Origin: Linum tenue
Taxonomy: Eukaryota; Streptophyta; Magnoliopsida; Malpighiales; Linaceae
Direction of reading: 5' to 3'
Assembly (NCBI GenBank): GCA_946122785.1
Contig: CAMGYJ010000004.1
Span: 23,882,188 to 23,946,187 of the forward strand
Length of the DNA: 64,000 bases
Under the pieces are notes generated by a model. It was not told the origin of the DNA, did no database searches, and saw only the letters and a program-made list of their open reading frames with translations. A program made the translations under genes and the position numbers. Below are positions 34,955-46,482 of this stretch, one piece after another (position 1 is the stretch's first letter; each line of letters opens with the position of its first letter).

Positions 34955-35450
34955 GTGGGACGAGATTTGGGGATCGGAGCAGACGAGACTCTTTCCCTTC
35001 CATTTTTGGCTTCTCCGTCAGCAAACAAGACCCCTCATCTAGCTACGGAAGATACCAGCCATGCGACGGCCGCCACCGCCATGGACGACTATATTAGCAA
35101 CGACGACTACAGTGAAAGGGGGGGGGGGATTCGAATGTACATGTATATTTGGGTTCGACCTGAATGTCCCACTGACAATTAACGATGAGGATATATACAA
35201 CTACGATGTTGAGCAGACGATCCGGCGGTGAATGGCGTTGATGTGTGCATGGTGGACATTGACGACATTCTGGACGTGGAGGACGCGTTGAACGAAGATC
35301 ATCCTTAATGGTACGAAAATACAGAAAACTCCAATGTGGACTCGACATGGAGAACAACGACGAGTTCGTGCCGCATTCCGGCGATCGCGTTGATGCCGAC
35401 GACGGCGTGGACGTCAACATTGGCGGTAGGGTTTACCTGTGCCGTTACGA
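34955..35450 (+). pseudogene. Degraded N-terminus resembling FAR1-related (MULE-derived) proteins
   Basis: ATG at 35,081 gives MDDYISNDDYSE. After a run of G (35,119-35,128) the adjacent frame reads GFDLNVPLTINDEDIYNYDV, then an acidic segment (VDVCMVDIDDILDVEDALN) in another register, and then ENNDEFVPHSGDRVDADDG. Acidic N-termini with an F-D-L-N-[VL]-P motif are common in plant FAR1-related sequences. At least two frameshifts are needed, one at the G-run. No FAR1 zinc finger or MULE transposase domain follows, so the call is tentative. Confidence 0.3.
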
Positions 35451-35504
35451 CTTATTTTGCATTTGTACCATTTTACTATTAGTACAAATATTGTTGTGTG
35501 AAAA

Positions 35505-35835
35505 ATGGCACCAGTACCTCTAGAATGGCACCAGTACCACAGATTTGGTATAAGTGCCACTAGAATGGCACCAGTATAACTGTATTGGTACCAGGACTGC
35601 TAGATGGGCTAATTAGGTTGCTAATTAGATTGCTAGCACCAACATGCACAAACCTAAGGATGCTAAGCACAATTATGCACAATTCTTAGGTTGCTAAGCA
35701 CCAAAATGCACAAACCTAAGGATGCTAAGCACAAAACATGCACAACCCTTAGGTTGCTAAGCACAAGCATGCATAATCAACATGAATAATACCTCAATCA
35801 TTGAATTAAACAATACCCAATGACAATCATTCAAT
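35505..35835. repeat. ggcaccagtacc repeats and inverted aacctaaggatgctaagcac repeats
   Basis: 35,505-35,605 holds four or more ggcaccagtac/ggtaccagg units. 35,620-35,775 alternates ttaggttgctaagcac and aacctaaggatgctaagcac about five times, in opposite orientations, with catgcacaa between them. No coding. Confidence 0.7.
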
Positions 35836-36623
35836 CTAAACAAGTAACTACAAAGTATTAATTAGGGATCTACAAGACCCAAGAGAAAAGAGAGAGAGAG
35901 AGAGAGAGAGAGAGGGATTACAAATTTGAGCTCAAGATCTTCTTCTTCTTCTAGGCTTGAATGTCCACCCAAGCCTCCAATGATGCTCCAAGATCACTCT
36001 AGAACTCTCTCTCTCTCACTAAAACTCCCCTTTGGCGTTTTTGGGCAAACCCTAGAGAAAGAAACCAATTCTTCTCCAAAAACCAGCTCTCATTTCTCTC
36101 TCCCCGCTGCTGTCTTCATATTTTCTCGAAAGTGATTAGTTCACGGACGCGTTGGTCAGTTCATGGCCGTGAACACCTAAACGCGTCCGTGAACTCAGTG
36201 TCGTTCAAAACACACCACTTCACTCTCCTAGGTTCACGGTCAATGGCCACATTTCACGATCTTAGAGACCGTAAACTTGCCTAGCGTCAGTAACTTTGGA
36301 TTTGGCCCTAGACGCCTTGATGTTCATGGCCCATGCCTCCTATCCATGGTCTTAGAAGACCATGAACTGCCTTGTCCGGCCATGAACTGCGGCTGTTTCC
36401 TGGACAATTGCGTCCAAATAGTGACTTCGGACTTTTCTTCAGTTTTTGCGCTTTTTGACCTCTAATTATCCCAAAACTCGTCCTCGACCCTTCCACACGT
36501 GCTAGGACCTGAAATGTATCAAAACAAGCACAACCTAACGTGAAATATGTCGAGGAACGATGAAATACTAAGCTAAACGAATAAGAAATGAGGGGTAAAA
36601 TGTGTACATTTGAGCCCGAATCA
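35836..36623 (-). repeat. LTR of family C, minus strand
   Basis: The right end ttgagcccgaatca (to 36,623) is the reverse of the TGATTCGGGC start at 27,916. The 36,140-36,395 part has the gttcacgg...ccgtgaac palindromes. An (AG)n microsatellite lies at 35,885-35,916. The left boundary is uncertain. Confidence 0.6.
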
Positions 36624-37834
36624 ATGTTTCATTTCACTTGTTTTACAGAACGTGGCAACCTATCCGAAGAGACAGATAATTTGCTTCTGACCAAAACATT
36701 TGATGTCTAAGGATGAGTTTTTTTTATTTTATTTTCACAATGTGTTATGCACCATTAGAGAAACATGTTAAGTAGTTGGGAAACATCCGGCAGTGGTACT
36801 AGTACATCAATGAAGTTGTACCAGTAACATTGATTTTGTACTAGTAATGGGTAACTAGTACTAGTTATAGGGAAACGCGTACCAGTGAAGGGTTATCTCC
36901 AAAACCACAAGTTCCAAAAAAACAAAAAACAATTGTGCCAATGTAAGGAACAGTAATATGTCCAAGAACAAATTAAAACAAACAAAAACAACTTGTCCAT
37001 AATTGCAAACGTACATGAAACAAGCTTCCCACAACTGTTGTGACACCTTGTTATATACATGTAGTAGTGCCTCGTGCATATCAGTAGCTTTACAGCGTGT
37101 TCCTCAAGTTGCAAATTACTTGGGTCTTCAATGGCTTTCTGGACCTTTTTGAGCAGAGCTGTTCCTAAGAGAAGTTCGTTTTACGGATGAGTTTTGTTTT
37201 ATTTTTCACATCCTCAAATAAGTTTGTTTTACAGATGTGTTTGTCCAACAATGGTACCAGTAACCTTGCGTTGGTACCAGTAATAGTTAACTGGTACCAG
37301 TTACATTGATTTGGTACTGGAACCGGTAAACTGGTACCAATGTAAGGAACCAATTGATTTGGTACTGGTATACGTAAACTGGTACCAGTAATAGTTAACT
37401 GGTACAATGAAGGGTTATATCTAGAATCACAAGTCCCAAATTTGTAGTTAAAATAACTAGTAATAAGGTACTTAATTCTCACAATCCAACAAAAAAACTA
37501 TTGTGCCAATGTAAGGAACAATACTTTGTCCAAGACCAAATTAAAGCAAACAAACACCACAACAAACTTGTTCATAATTACAAACGTACATGAACCAATC
37601 TTCCTACTACTGTTGTGACACCTGGGTATATCCACGTAATAGTACCTCGTGCAAATCAGTAGCTTTACCAGTCATTTCCTCAAGTGTCACATTACTCATA
37701 GCTTTCTGGACCATTTGAGCAGACATGATGCAAGCTGCAAGTTGTCTACGGTTAGTTGCAAGTTGGCTACCGTCCTATCAAGGAACCACACCAACAGGAC
37801 ATGCCGATTTCAATTGCTATAGCTCCTATTCCGG
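36624..37834 (-). repeat. Direct duplication of ~280 bp plus ggtaccagt repeats
   Basis: 36,900-37,150 and 37,495-37,715 are direct copies (attacaaacgtacatgaa, ttgtgacacct, cagtagctttac, agctttctggacc). On the minus strand the 37,745-37,600 copy reads QKAMSNVTLEEMTGKATDLH then EVLLRGYTQVSQQ before a stop, as if an exon of a gene had been duplicated. Blocks 36,785-36,890 and 37,250-37,410 are rich in ggtaccagtaa. Confidence 0.5.
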
Positions 37835-38128
37835 TTAACAGTGAAGGTTGTCCTCACACAGTCCGTTGCTTCTCCTTCCTGGAACAGTCTGTTGCTTCTT
37901 CTCCTTCCTGGAACTCTTGGCTACCTCATCGCGTAGTCCTTTCCTACTAGGCCCAGCATTATAATCACTGGAGTCCCCCAAGAGGACTACTACCTGCCGA
38001 GAAACATAACCAACATGTTGTTTGTTTTTTGCAGATGTTGTAGCTGGTATCTTTGTTTTGGCCATTCCTGCATCAGATTGTTGTGTTACAAGGGATGCCA
38101 TAGCTGGGATCTTTATTCTAGCCATTGC
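37835..38128 (-). pseudogene. Unrecognised exon-like ORF, minus strand
   Basis: After an acceptor-like ttgttgcag on the minus strand, a frame of 96 codons reads MARIKIPAMASLVTQQS, AKTKIPATTSAKNKQHV, a Q-V-V-V-L-L-G-D-S-S segment and a lysine-rich GLRDEVAKSSRKEKKQQ end. It contains two internal near-repeats (KIPAMAS/KIPATTS; RRSNG region). The lysine-rich tail would fit the C-terminus of a transposase-derived protein such as a FAR1-related sequence, but I cannot confirm this. Confidence 0.25.
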
Positions 38129-38700
38129 TGCAACAACACAAGTAGAATGGTATAACTAGAAGTACTACTAGCAATGTACAAAGCTACTGGTACAATACTA
38201 CCACTACTGGTCCAATAGAAAAGTACCAGAAAATCATACCAAAAGAAAACACCAGTACTACTTCTACATATTGGGACAATTAGTGGTACCAATAGAAAAA
38301 AACACTACCAATAGAAAAGTACCAAAAGAAAAACCAGTGCCACTTCTACATATTGGGACAATTAGTGGTACCAATAGAAAAGTACCAAAAGAAAACCCCA
38401 GTATCACTTCTACATATTGGGACAATTAGTGGTACCAAATCAGTGGTACTGGTACCAGAAGAAGAGTACCACAAAATCATACCACAAACGAATCTAACTG
38501 GTACCAATACCACAACTACCTCTAGCATAAGTACTAATCTTGATAGTACCGATAGATTATACAAACAACAAACAAAACACCAGTACTACTTCTACATATT
38601 GGGACAATTAGTGGTACTGGTACAAAAAAAGTACTCGAAAATCAGACCAAAACGAATCAAAGTGGTACCAGTACCACAACTAACTCTGCATTGGTACTAT
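38129..38700. repeat. ggtaccagt / tggtaccaatagaaaagtacc repeat block
   Basis: The phrase ctacatattgggacaattag followed by tggtacc recurs at about 38,264, 38,345, 38,410 and 38,592, with tggtaccaatagaaaagtacc between. Similar gtaccagt words are at 35,505-35,605, 36,785-36,890 and 37,250-37,410. The open frames crossing it are products of the repeat. Confidence 0.7.
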
Positions 38701-40289
38701 TCTTAATACTATAAGTGGATTATACCAACAACAAACAAAAACAACAAACAACAAAGACAGGCCTGCATGTGGCTTACTCCAACGTTGAATCCGGAAAACA
38801 AAACCAGAAGGGGAAAGAAAGCTCACCGCTTATTGCATTTACGAAGGAAGAAAGGCAGCACGGCAGAAGGAGGTTCGCCTACGTCATTAAAAAGAATGAC
38901 ATCAAAACGAGGTTAGCAAAACAGAATTTCAAAACAAAAGGCAAAGTGGGAAGGAGAGACAACACCGACGAATCAGTTAGGGAAACCAAGGATCAATGGA
39001 GACCGACCACAAATAACCAAGCAAAAAGCTTTTGATCGTACAGGAATTACCTTACCTTTGCCCCGACCAACAAAGTATTCCCCGGGCGCGAAACTACCAA
39101 GACTCGCCGCCAAAACTATCGGGGACTGTAGAAGGGGAGTTTTGTGGGGTTTGGAGAAGATGGAGGAATAGGGATTCTGGTAGCGGAACAAACAAGCAGG
39201 GAGACGAAAGGTTCGGCGGGGAGGGTGACTAATTTCTCTCCCCACCGATTTCTTTCTTTTTCAAAAAAAGGCTGGCGTCAGCGAATTAGGGGGAGCACAA
39301 TCAAGTGTGGGAGCTCTCTTATTTGCCCCTGCACATCTTGAACTATTGGATTGAGGATTAGAAGGGCAGACGACACTTAGTATGGTCGATCTGGAAAGCA
39401 TATGGAGCTTTCCGATTTCTCTCCGGACCCCTTCATGTCCATCTCTTGATTGCTTCTTACTCCAACGCAGAAAACGTATAAGAGAGAGCGAGAGTTTGTG
39501 GGTTGTTCCTCGCCATGGTGGAGATGAGAGGAGAGAGGTAGGGAGAGGAAGATATATGCAAGGACTCCTAGGCTTTTCCACTTCTATGGTGAGTCAGTGG
39601 AGAAGATATGGGAGTCTGGGACGGATAGTTGGCGACGTGGTAGCCGCCAACCAAGGATGAACCCTCTGAACAGAGTTTTTCGGATTTATAAGGGGCACTG
39701 GAAAAATTCACCCTTAAACTAGAAGGGAAAAACTCAAAAAAGCAATCTCACTGCCACCCCGTCAATCATCGTTGTCGTCAATAAAAAATGGAAGCAACCT
39801 CCCAGCCCCTCAAAGCAAAGTCTCTGACCCGCCATCAAATCACCCAAAAATCACAGATGCTGGAAAGCCTTCCTGTTACCAACGCGACAGAAAGCGAGCT
39901 CCAATCTGCAGCAACCCAAAAGAAACTAAAACAGAGCAACCAAACACAATCTAAATGGACTAGCAATCGGAATCAAACCAGAGCTCTACCTGCACGTCGA
40001 AGATCACCTACCAATCTCCCAAAGACACAAAGGGCCCACCTCAGCTCAACAACCAATTAGAGGGGTGTGAACAAGAAATTTGAGTCTAAATGAGCAGTGT
40101 AAAGATCTCTACGTATACAGTACAGAGGCGTTTCTGGCTTTTATATTGAATGTATAAAATAATCAATATATATATTCTATTGATCAATATTTCGATCTTC
40201 GTCGAGTACTATCAAAACACTCGATTTTAATCGCGTAATTTCTAGAGACCAAAATATGGGTTTAGTTGGATCGGGATGTTACATTATCA
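38701..40289. other. Unassigned; leader-like on the minus strand, LTR-end-like at the right
   Basis: 39,060-39,240 on the minus strand looks like a 5' leader with a donor-like aaag|gtaagg near 39,052. Open frames (38,715-39,035; 39,382-39,660; 39,788-40,060) have no recognisable product. The right edge ttggatcgggatgttac (40,268-40,284) looks like the end of another LTR and abuts the truncated LTR that follows. Confidence 0.3.
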
Positions 40290-40474
40290 GCTACACTTGT
40301 GCCCCTTTTCGTACCTAATTCGAATGCATTGTCTAAATCACCCTAAAATCACATCATAATCAAATAGTAATGGAATAGGGGTGCAATTGACGCTATTCTA
40401 ATGATTGTGCACATGAATTAGCACGAAACAAACCTAAATATGAAGGGTAAATAACACCAATTTGGGTGTTATCA
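40290..40474 (-). repeat. Truncated 3' LTR of the minus-strand gag-protease element
   Basis: 185 bases matching 47,835-48,018 (gctacacttgtgc ... caatttgggtgttatc). On the minus strand it starts TGATAACACCCAAATTGG. It is preceded by a polypurine tract (reverse of aactcccccacaa, 40,475-40,487), the plus-strand priming site, so the orientation and the 3' LTR identity are clear. Only the first 185 bases of the LTR remain. Confidence 0.8.
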
Positions 40475-40487
40475 AACTCCCCCACAA

Positions 40488-41935
40488 TTAGGTGTTTACT
40501 TGTCCCCAAGCGAACCGACTCAAACCAATGCAACTGGATAGATAAATCAACGTGGGATGCACTCTAAATCTTCTTTGCATAAAGAAGAGTAAACAGAGAT
40601 GAATGAATATTACTATGATCTTACTGTGCACGCACAAACTCTTGGGAGAGGACCATACTTACTACCTTAGAACGAACATTCACAGTGTGTACCGCCCTAC
40701 CGGAGGCCTTCTCAATCAGCAATTAAGCACAAAAACTCTGGAAGGTGCTCTTTGTTCTTTTTTCGATTTAAGAGTTATCGTTTATTGGTCTACTTTTCAA
40801 TGTTGACGCGCATTGCATCAAACTTTTGCAAACTGTTTATCAAATAAGCATATCTCCCTCATTACCAAGAGAGAATAGATCATTTCCTTCCCTTTCAAGG
40901 TCACATGTGGGGAAGTTGATGGGCGGATTCGTCTTAGCCCGAGCACCACTTCCCAGCCTGCACTCCCCATTTGATTGCCACACATGTTGGGTACGAATGA
41001 GAGCTTGAGGTCTCTTGAATCGCTAAAAGGTTCTTGGTCCCTTGTCATACGATTCTTTGAGGAGGAAAGATGTTTGGGGGGTGGTGAGTAGTGAAATGTG
41101 GTTGGGAGCGGTAAATCTATTCGATCCCTAAACATATCCTCAAAGGACACTCCAAGCCGTGAGGATTGGTTTCCTCTCACGTGAGAACCTATTTTTTTAA
41201 AGTTTATTTTTTTCAATAAGCACAAATTTGTAAAAGTTTCGAGTTCAAAAATAATGAAGAATCCCGCACACATATTCTTCCTAAATTAGCAAACATTACC
41301 AACTCACCAAAGAGGAAGAAGAGAGTAAAATCCCACATACGTTGGTACTCTAATCATGCAACTACTCCCTAACGAGCACAACACATCAATCATCTATCAA
41401 TTCCAAGCATATTGAGTAGGGGGTTGCAAGAAACAAGGTGCTTTGGAACCCTCAAATTTGAATTTTTTTTGGTAATGTGATCAAGGTTACAAAACACTAT
41501 CATCAGACCACTCAACACCACAAACATACACACAATCACTAGCATACACTCTCATAAGCATTCATCAACATCTTACATTCATAAATAAGGGAGGATACTA
41601 GCAATTCATGGCTCAATCGATCATGATAATCATTCAAGCATTCACCCCCCCCCCCCCCCACCGCACACACACACACACACACACTTGAGCAACACATTGT
41701 CCTCAAAGTGGGAGATTTAAAAGAGAAGATCATAAAGGTTACCAGAGGTTGGGTTGTGGGTTGGTGAAGGTACACAAGTTGGTCTTTGTATCCCTGGTGG
41801 TCTTCACAACGATAAAGCGCATAAGAAAGAGGGAAAGACGATTAAGAGTTATAGTTAGGATAAATAGATAATATAAGTATGATTACTACTAGTACTCGAA
41901 TATTTTAAGTAAGAAAAGTAAAAAAAATAAAGTGA
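40488..41935 (-). mobile_element. 3' internal region of the minus-strand LTR element
   Basis: Non-coding stretch between the accessory ORF and the polypurine tract. On the minus strand it includes actttgaggacaatgtgttg then tcaagtgtgtgtgt and a run of Gs (41,646-41,710), the usual position of such words before the 3' LTR in Athila/Tat elements. A 151-codon minus frame (40,818-41,273) is not recognisable. Confidence 0.5.
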
Positions 41936-42424
41936 TAATTAAACATTACCGGAATGCCAGTTGGTGATGTTCTCCTCATAGTTGGAATGTCTTCAAGGTC
42001 GGCGACACCTCTCATATCTTGAATGGTAAGAGTGCTAATGAAACCAGAACAAGTACCCGGTAGATGTTTTATTAAGTGGATATTGGATCGGATCGCATCC
42101 TCGATCCCAAGCTGTGCGAAGAGTATCCAGTTGAGACATGTACTATCACCTAGAGGAAGTCCTTGAAGCCACAAAAGTTCGGTCTTAAATTGCTTGGGGA
42201 CATTGTCCAAATAATAGTGAGTGATATGCTCTATGCTGCATCCAACATTGGCTTCTTTATCTTGATGGATTTCCCTTGGTAGATGGGGAGGGAATGATGG
42301 TGGATGTGGTTATTCAACAACTACTTCCTTTGACCCGGATTTACTTTTCTTCTTCCGATGACCTAAGCAAGGATGAGAAGTTTGAGAACGCCCCATATTA
42401 GAAGAACTCTCTTCACGGGTCATT
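41936..42424 (-). pseudogene. Accessory ORF downstream of pol, copy D, one in-frame stop
   Basis: The minus-strand ATG at 42,424 gives MTREESSNMGRSQTSHPCLG, then KKKSKSGSKEVVVE, a TAA, and the same frame continues (EHITHYYLDNVPKQFKTELL; LNWILFAQLGIEDAIRSNI) to about 41,936. A donor-like ccg|gtaatg lies at the end. The basic serine-rich start and the place between the pol box and polypurine tract are as in copies A and B, although the sequence is clearly different. Function unknown. Confidence 0.45.
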
Positions 42425-43944
42425 CCCTTAGTCTTGTAAATTATCCTTCAAAACAAGTATTACAAAATGCACAAACCATCAATCCAAACATTACATACCA
42501 TAAAAAGAGTATTAAAAGAACTCTCATCAACTCTCTAAGTCCCCCCCCCCCCTACACACACACACTTGAGTGAGACTAAGGCTTGGGCAAAAGAGAGGGC
42601 TTAGATGGAGATGGAGTTCAATGATGAGGAATAATGCTAGGATCTCCTCAACCAACATAAAATCAAGTAAACAAGAGTTAACAATTGAATGGAAGTTGAT
42701 GCTCAATGAGTAGGATTGAAGAAAATAAAGACTATATAGTTGGGGAATTCCTATGAACACTTGGTGGGCGGTCTTTGAAGACTCAAGAACTACATGAAAT
42801 TATCCCACCAAGGTATCCCAAAATGCAACGCAAGATCACTAATGCAAAGAAAACAATCTATGGCATCAAAAAGCCTTGTCGATATGCAGATGAGTGTTTC
42901 AAGTTCTCAAAGAATTCAACACATGTTGAGCAAAACAAGGTAGTTAAAATATGGAGAAATGAAAGAGTGTACCTTATGTTTCTAGGCGACATGTTGGAAA
43001 TCCAATAAAAAATTAAAAATTCTTCTCAAAAGATGTTGGAGATTGGAGTAGAGAAGGAAAGCTCAACAAGCTAAGAGGGTTGAAGAAAATGGTACTTAGA
43101 TCTAAAAGATTATATGAAGAGACTACACATGGATACAATGTGGATCTTTCCCTTAAATAAGCACGGGCAAGATCGCGGCTATTGTCCCGAGATCGTGACC
43201 GCAATCTCTGACGTGACAACCACGATCTTTGCCCTAAACACAAACACCATGTTTTCACCTACTTCTTAAGTTTAATCATTCATCTAAATCGATAAAACAT
43301 CCAAAGACAAGGCGAGGCGAGGGTAAAGTCCTATCAATCATCATCTACGCAATTCTAATCCTCTACTAAAGCAATTATTCAAAAAGAGAAAGGAAAAGAT
43401 ATGCGAACCCAGTCGTTGGGTTGCCTCCCAACTAGCACGTCTTTTAAAGTCTTTTTGTCTGACTTGACTCCTTGAAATCAAAAGGTAAGAGCTCCATTCT
43501 CCACCGATGATTCTTTGTATAAATTATACTAGTGGCGAGGTCTCAAGTGAATGCCACGGAGTCTCTCAGATGCCTCATCCAGTGCTTGAGATTTGAAAGA
43601 CATATCCGGAGATTGCTGCTCATGATTGAAGGAACTAAACTCTCTTGTGTAAATGTCCTAATCTGTGAATGGCTTATAGCATTCCCCGGATTCTTCATCT
43701 TAAAAAATCGGAGCTAGTTTTCTCAGAACATTTCGAACGCTTTCCTTGGGGTATCTCTCTTCAAAGATGAATCTTCTAAGTTTCCTTCTATGATCATTGG
43801 CTTGATGAGAACCTTGAACAAATCGTGATTATCCTTTTTTAAAGGGAACTTTTCTTTACCCGGTCTGTTCATAATCTCATAAGAGTCACTCATACCTTCA
43901 ACTCTTCCATCATGAGGGTCAACATGAGTGACCATATTGAACCA
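42425..43944 (-). mobile_element. Collapsed pol of the minus-strand element, with post-pol box
   Basis: The box tgggttgcctcccaac at 43,417-43,432 is the reverse of gggaggcaaccca, marking the end of pol. Only about 500 bases lie between the protease end and this box, where some 3 kb of RT, RNase H and integrase would be expected. 42,541-42,567 has a poly-C/(CA)n tract. 43,165-43,215 carries gatcgcgg...ccgcgatc-like words. Confidence 0.6.
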
Positions 43945-44606
43945 TTATATATCGGGGCTTGAAGACCGTGTGGTAGGAGGTGTGACCGACTCACAATCCA
44001 TCTTTACATCTTCCCATTTGTAATACTTCTGAAAATTAGGGATTGGAGTCATCTTGTAGCTTATCTCCTCCTCTCCAAACCTGTAGGTGATCTTGCTCCC
44101 ACTCACATCGATAATGGTCCTTGCCATAGCTAAGAAAGGTTGGCCTAGGATTATCAATGCATCACACCCTTACGTGTCAAGAACCACAAAGTCCACAGGG
44201 TAAACAAATTGGGCACACTTCACCGAGACCTTCTCTATCACTCCTCTTGGCTCGACAACGACCTATTGGCTAACTCAATCCGCATTTTAATAGGTATGAG
44301 TGGTCCAAGGTCTAACTCATTGTATATTCTTGTAGGCATAATATTAATACTAGACCCCAAATACGCTAGCGGATTCCAAAAAGTTTTGACTACGGAGGTG
44401 CATGGAATAGTGAAGATTCCCGGATCTCTTAATTTTGGAGGGAAGCGTTCACATCCGATGGATGCCGAAGAAACTTCACTAACGGATACCATAGCAACCT
44501 CTTCCATTTTCCTCTTTCCCAACAATATTTCTTTCAAGAATTTAGTATATTTCAGAATCTTCATAATCATGTCTAAGAAAGGGACCCTTACCTTCAATTG
44601 CTTCAA
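43945..44606 (-). pseudogene. Retrotransposon aspartic protease, catalytic Asp lost
   Basis: The minus strand reads FPPKLRDPGIFTIPC, then LAYLGSSINIMPTRIYNELD; after a frameshift it continues RGVIEKVSVKCAQFVYPVDF, VVLDT, a stop, and LIILGQPFLAMARTIIDV. Relatives have PPKL-DPG-F-IPC, then DLG-SINLMP, then PVDFVVLD and PIILGRPFLAT. The aspartate of the D-L-G motif is Y here. The end runs into ITYRFGEEEISYKM and stops at 43,945. Confidence 0.85.
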
Positions 44607-45016
44607 GGTATCCTTCCATGATATAGATCACTTTCGAATAACGTCTAGGATAAGGAGCTTTTGGTGTTGGATCGGGTGCTTGAATCTTCTTAAACTTCTG
44701 CTCATCTTCAATCTTGATTTCAATAAGAGGTTGCACTTCTTCCTGAACTAACTCTTGTTCTTAAACAATTTCACTTTGAGCATCTTTTACTGGTATCCTC
44801 GGTGTTTAGTATGAACCACCTTCAAAGTTCAGCCACTCTTTAGAGTTATCATATGACATACCTCTTAGGATTAGGTTCAGTATTTCCCAGTAAAGTTACT
44901 TGTGGTCTTGACGATAGAGTTTGTGCCAATGAGCTTAATTGGGCTCCAAGATTTTGAAGTAACGCTTGTTGATTCCTTTGACCCGCTTTCAAACTTGAGA
45001 ATTTGGTCGTAGTATT

Positions 45017-46170
45017 CTATATGAATTTGTCAATAGCCTCAAACTTCTTGTTGGAGTGTGTAACAAATTGACTTAGCAAGTCTTCAAGTTTAGAGACTGG
45101 ACCATAGGAGGGTAGATTTTGATCTTGATATGCTCCTTGGTATGAGGGTTGACTCGACCTTGGATAAGCATTTTGCATAGGAGGTTGAGGTTGAAACCTC
45201 GAAGGATTTCTATCTGTTGGAGAAGACCAAAGAAAGTTAGGATGGTTCTTCCAACCCGGATTATATGTAGAGCTATAAGGGTTGTTTCCTCGGGATTTCC
45301 CTCCAACAAAGTTTGCTTGCTCAAATTGTATTGAGGACTCAATCATAGACTTACACTCCTCCATAGTGACTCGAGTCGCCACACATATTACATTTCATGA
45401 GTTGCTTCCCAATGCCTTCCATTGATGATGAAACTTGATCAATTTTCTTGGAAAGTTATTGTATATGAGCCGCTAAGGATGATGGTTCTTCGACTTTCAT
45501 TAAACTTCCCTTCTTCACATTCTTACCTCTCCTTCTGTCCCCCCCCCCCCCATCATAGCTATTTAGGGTCATTTCCTGAATCAATCTTTGAAGTTCGCCA
45601 ACTTCCTTGTTCCTAATGCCACCTCCACTAGTCGCGTCTATGAGGTGGCACAACTCCCTTGTTCAACAATTATAAAAGCTTCCCACTTGTAACCAATCCG
45701 TGTGGACATTTGAGTAGGAGAGATGTAAACCTTTATCTTGCTTCAAACAATAGTTCATCCTCTTCTTGATGAAACATAGTAATCTCGCTTCTCATTAGAG
45801 TTGTCTTAGAAGGTGAAATGTACCTTGCGAAGAACTTGTTGCGTAGATCATCCCACGAGATCCTGGAGTGATGGGGATGGTTATTCAACCACTGCTTTGC
45901 CGCTCCATCTAAAGTAGATCATCCCCCGTTTATCTTGATTCAGTCTGTCAACTCGTAGAATTACTTGATATGTGCGTGAGCATCTTCACTCATCATCCCA
46001 TTGAATTGAACCGCACTTTGAAGCATCGAAATTATGCCTAGCTTTATCTCATAGTTGTTGTTCGGAATCGGTGGGTGAATAATGGTGATTGAACATTATC
46101 CACACTTGGCCTCGAGTAGGATCTCATTGTCCTAGGCCTTGGTGGAACTTGAGGTTGTTGTTATTGATCC
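45017..46170 (-). pseudogene. Retrotransposon gag (Athila/Tat-like), C-terminal half recognisable
   Basis: 45,383-45,653 reads CHLIDATSGGGIRNKEVGEL then QRLIQEMTLNSYDG, the conserved D-A-G-G---K---E---LI--M--N-Y block of plant gag. 45,017-45,382 reads EQANFVGG, NNPYSSTYNPGWKNHPNF and a glutamine/proline-rich tail, the classic Y-NTYNPGWRNHPNFSW motif. Further upstream (45,660-46,170) words of the N-terminal half survive in different frames with stops. A poly-C tract at 45,541-45,550 lies between the two parts. Confidence 0.85.
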
Positions 46171-46462
46171 GCCATTGGTTGAGATTGATGTCTTGCAACT
46201 CTTCTTAGATTCCGAAGGGTTCTCTCGATTTATGTATCAAGAGGTAATATACTAATATATGTCCAAATAGTCCCTTCTTCGCATACAAAAGTGCTACAAG
46301 ACACAAACTCAACCACCCGTGACGTACAAAGTTGGATAACAAAACACAAAACAATAAAAAAAAATACAAAAACACAAACAAATACACAAACAACGACAAA
46401 ACAAAGAAAATAAAGGCTAAACTACCAACTCGATGGTTTTCTACTAGTTACGGAGGTTTCCT

Positions 46463-46480
46463 AGTACCGGTGCCAAAAAT
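46463..46480 (-). promoter_or_regulatory. Degenerate tRNA-Asp-type primer binding site (minus strand)
   Basis: agtaccggtgccaaaaat is the reverse of atttttggcaccggtact, close to tttttggcgccgttgccgg. It lies just inside the LTR end (cttgattg), fixing the 5' end and minus orientation of the element. Confidence 0.65.
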
Positions 46481-46482
46481 CT

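Noticed and set aside
37165..37482. 105-codon minus-strand frame rich in VPVPNQ and TGTSL
   Set aside because: Produced by the ggtaccagt repeat in an open register.
40818..41273. 151-codon minus-strand frame
   Set aside because: Unrecognisable protein in the normally non-coding 3' part of an LTR element.
44209..44751. 180-codon open frame on the plus strand
   Set aside because: It is the antisense of the retrotransposon protease on the minus strand.
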